DNA of 33,293 nucleotides from Fidelibacterota bacterium. Lineage in GTDB: Bacteria; Fidelibacterota; Marinisomatia; Marinisomatales; UBA1611. Numbering within the stretch: position 1 is the first letter of the stretch; each line of letters opens with the position of its first letter. A program made the translations under genes and the position numbers. Below, piece after piece: positions 31,717 through 33,293 of the stretch. A model generated the notes under the pieces. That model worked only from the letters and a program-made list of their open reading frames with translations. It ran no database searches and was not told the DNA's origin. Where the stretch lies: the NCBI GenBank assembly GCA_002718655.1, contig PBFM01000035.1:1-33293 (forward strand), read 5' to 3'.

Positions 31717-33293
31717 ATGAAAACTTTTTCAATGAAAATATCTTTATTCGCTTTTTTATCAGCAATTTTTCTATTCACACCGATTGGTTCTCAAAACATC
31801 GATCTAAGTCAGGAGTGGGTACTGAGTGATGGCATTCCATTTGCTACTGATTTAGAGACCACAATTGAAGATGAGGTTGCAGGACTTGCAAATATTTTAG
31901 GCATCGTGGTAATTCACAATGGAAAGATTGTAACAGAGCATTACTATAATGACAGCTCAGTTGATGATGTTTATAACATATGGTCTGTATCTAAAAGCTA
32001 TGCATCTACCTTAGTGGGGCAAGCATATGATCTAGGCATGATAGACCATCCTGATTCAAGCTTAATTGATTTTCTACCAGATTATGAGATTGATTATGTA
32101 AGCCAGATTACATTGGATAATTTACTATCCATGTCATCAGGGTATAATGATTTATATGGATATCCTGCATGGTATGCTCAATCAACCGCTACACTTTTGG
32201 GAATGTCCTATGAGGGTGGGCCAGGTTATTTTTTCTATAATAACAGCGCATGCCACCTTAATTCCCATGTCATATACTATGGAACTAATCAAACACCTCA
32301 TGAATTTGCAAGCACACACTTATTTCCATATTTGGGCATTGAAAATCCGCAGTGGAATAGCGGCTATCTTGATATAAATGATGGATCTGCCAGTCTTCAC
32401 CTAAAACTTAGAGAGATGGTGAAATTGGGACAATTGTATTTGCAAGATGGATATTCTGGCGATGAGCAAATTTTATCAAGCGAATGGATAGAGAGAGCAA
32501 CAACATATAAAGTTTCCACTGGCTGGGATCAAATACCCTCCTATGGATATCTGTGGTGGTTACCTAATGATGAAAGCTACCTAGCATTTGGTTTTGGTGG
32601 ACAATATGTTTTAGTAGTTCCACACATGGACCTTGTAATCGGTACACATTCAACTGATTGGGGGCCAGGAAACATTAATGAACACCAAACAAATCTCCTA
32701 AATGCGCTTATCAACAAAATTGTACCACTATTCGATCGACCCTCTGTGATAATTAATGAAATACTGGCATCAAACAACGGATGCTGTCAGGATGAGCATG
32801 ATGAATTTGACGAATACATTGAACTATATAACTTTGGCAATGACACAATAGATGTCTCAGGATTCTTTCTGACAAATGAACCGGATAATAGTGATGCTTA
32901 CGTCCAAATTCAGTCAGCAGGCGATTCAACACTTATTGCTCCTGGTGAATTTTTACTACTTTGGAGTGACGACTCGCCTTCCCAGGGTATATTACATTTA
33001 GATGCTCTCCTATCTAACACGGGTGGTGACCTGGTTCTCTATGCACACGATACGGTAACAATAGCGGATGCGGTATCTTATCCCTTTCAGGCACCAGACA
33101 TAGCATACGCCCGCGAGCTAGATGGCCAAGAGAACTGGTCATACATGGATCCGACACCCGGCATGAGCAATACAACAATCATGGCCACTGAAAAGAACAC
33201 TAGCCATCCTGAATCATTCAAATTAAGACAGAATTATCCTAATCCATTTAATCCAACCACAAACATAAGCTTTGAGTTGTTTAAGGATTCAGA
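31717..33293 (+). CDS. Secreted serine hydrolase with lamin-tail domain and T9SS sorting tail (partial)
   Basis: The visible 525 residues include a signal peptide (KISLFAFLSAIFLFTPIGSQ) and a beta-lactamase/serine hydrolase domain (about 30-340). The S-x-x-K active site is Ser90/Lys93 in IWSVSKSYAS, Y-x-N is Tyr174/Asn176 in FYNNSACH, and the third motif region is GFGGQYVLVVP (about 292-302). A lamin-tail domain follows (about 343-485: SVIINEILASN, EYIELYNFGNDTIDVSGFFL, NTGGDLVLY), with Cys-Cys at 356-357. The last 25 residues (FKLRQNYPNPFNPTTNISFE) are a type IX secretion C-terminal signal, which marks export across the outer membrane in FCB-group bacteria. The frame is open at the window end. 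Substrate is unknown; it could act as a peptidase, esterase or beta-lactamase-like hydrolase. Confidence 0.9.
   Translation, partial: MKTFSMKISLFAFLSAIFLFTPIGSQNIDLSQEWVLSDGIPFATDLETTIEDEVAGLANILGIVVIHNGKIVTEHYYNDSSVDDVYNIWSVSKSYASTLVGQAYDLGMIDHPDSSLIDFLPDYEIDYVSQITLDNLLSMSSGYNDLYGYPAWYAQSTATLLGMSYEGGPGYFFYNNSACHLNSHVIYYGTNQTPHEFASTHLFPYLGIENPQWNSGYLDINDGSASLHLKLREMVKLGQLYLQDGYSGDEQILSSEWIERATTYKVSTGWDQIPSYGYLWWLPNDESYLAFGFGGQYVLVVPHMDLVIGTHSTDWGPGNINEHQTNLLNALINKIVPLFDRPSVIINEILASNNGCCQDEHDEFDEYIELYNFGNDTIDVSGFFLTNEPDNSDAYVQIQSAGDSTLIAPGEFLLLWSDDSPSQGILHLDALLSNTGGDLVLYAHDTVTIADAVSYPFQAPDIAYARELDGQENWSYMDPTPGMSNTTIMATEKNTSHPESFKLRQNYPNPFNPTTNISFELFKDS

Noticed and set aside
32577-32777. 66-residue minus-strand frame inside the serine hydrolase
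   Set aside because: Antisense to conserved hydrolase sequence, with no start or family support.
1-33293. CRISPR array, phage, insertion sequence or rRNA operon
   Set aside because: I saw no repeat-spacer pattern, transposase, integrase, phage structural gene or rRNA sequence.

Overview
The window is AT-rich chromosomal DNA from a bacterium, most likely an uncultured marine member of the FCB group (Fibrobacteres-Chlorobi-Bacteroidetes), with Candidatus Marinimicrobia/SAR406 as my first guess. The clues are a secreted protein ending in a type IX secretion (T9SS) sorting tail (NYPNPFNPTT), a secreted DUF1028 protein with dockerin-type repeats, many overlapping genes, and lysine degradation through L-lysine 6-aminotransferase. 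This placement is inferred from protein style, not from a marker-gene tree. I see no phage, insertion sequence, CRISPR array or rRNA gene.

Layout, almost entirely on the minus strand and read from high to low coordinates. (1) 31717-33293, plus strand: a serine hydrolase with a lamin-tail domain and T9SS tail, cut by the window end. It diverges from everything else across a 282-nt region rich in inverted repeats. (2) 31434-21924: tRNA-Arg(CCU), a TPR/YfgM-like membrane protein, a hairpin terminator or attenuator, then rimP-nusA-infB-rbfA-truB-ribF-rpsO-pnp, a conserved translation and RNA-metabolism operon. (3) 21836-20032: a class I/II aminotransferase, a MerR-type regulator with its own promoter and operator-like repeats, and tRNA-Pro(GGG). 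(4) 19770-15488: DUF2914 membrane protein, phosphodiester glycosidase, YqaA-type membrane protein, CBS-pair protein, a RimB-like retropepsin and RimK. (5) 15472-5938: DUF1028-dockerin protein, M28 carboxypeptidase-Q-like peptidase, ornithine-type aminotransferase, ALDH7-type semialdehyde dehydrogenase, lysine 6-aminotransferase, rsmI, tmk and a CtpA-type S41 protease. (6) 5867-1: tRNA-Val(GAC), thrS, infC, rpmI, rplT, pheS and a partial pheT, the classic translation cluster.

Functionally, the window is a translation and ribosome-maturation backbone with metabolic and envelope genes between its parts. The secreted peptidase, the DUF1028 protein and the lysine module could together scavenge peptides and oxidise lysine to 2-aminoadipate. 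RimK and RimB would tune ribosomal protein S6. The main oddities are an apparent AUA start codon on infC with a well-placed Shine-Dalgarno, UUG starts on nusA and rbfA, tRNA genes packed against mRNA genes with 5-25 nt spacers, a GAAA-capped terminator hairpin that leaves no room for a rimP promoter, and operator-like palindromes at the MerR gene and in the divergent intergenic region. I found no clearly new multi-gene system. The least described units are the YqaA/glycosidase/DUF2914 triad and the divergent ornithine-type aminotransferase fused into the lysine module.
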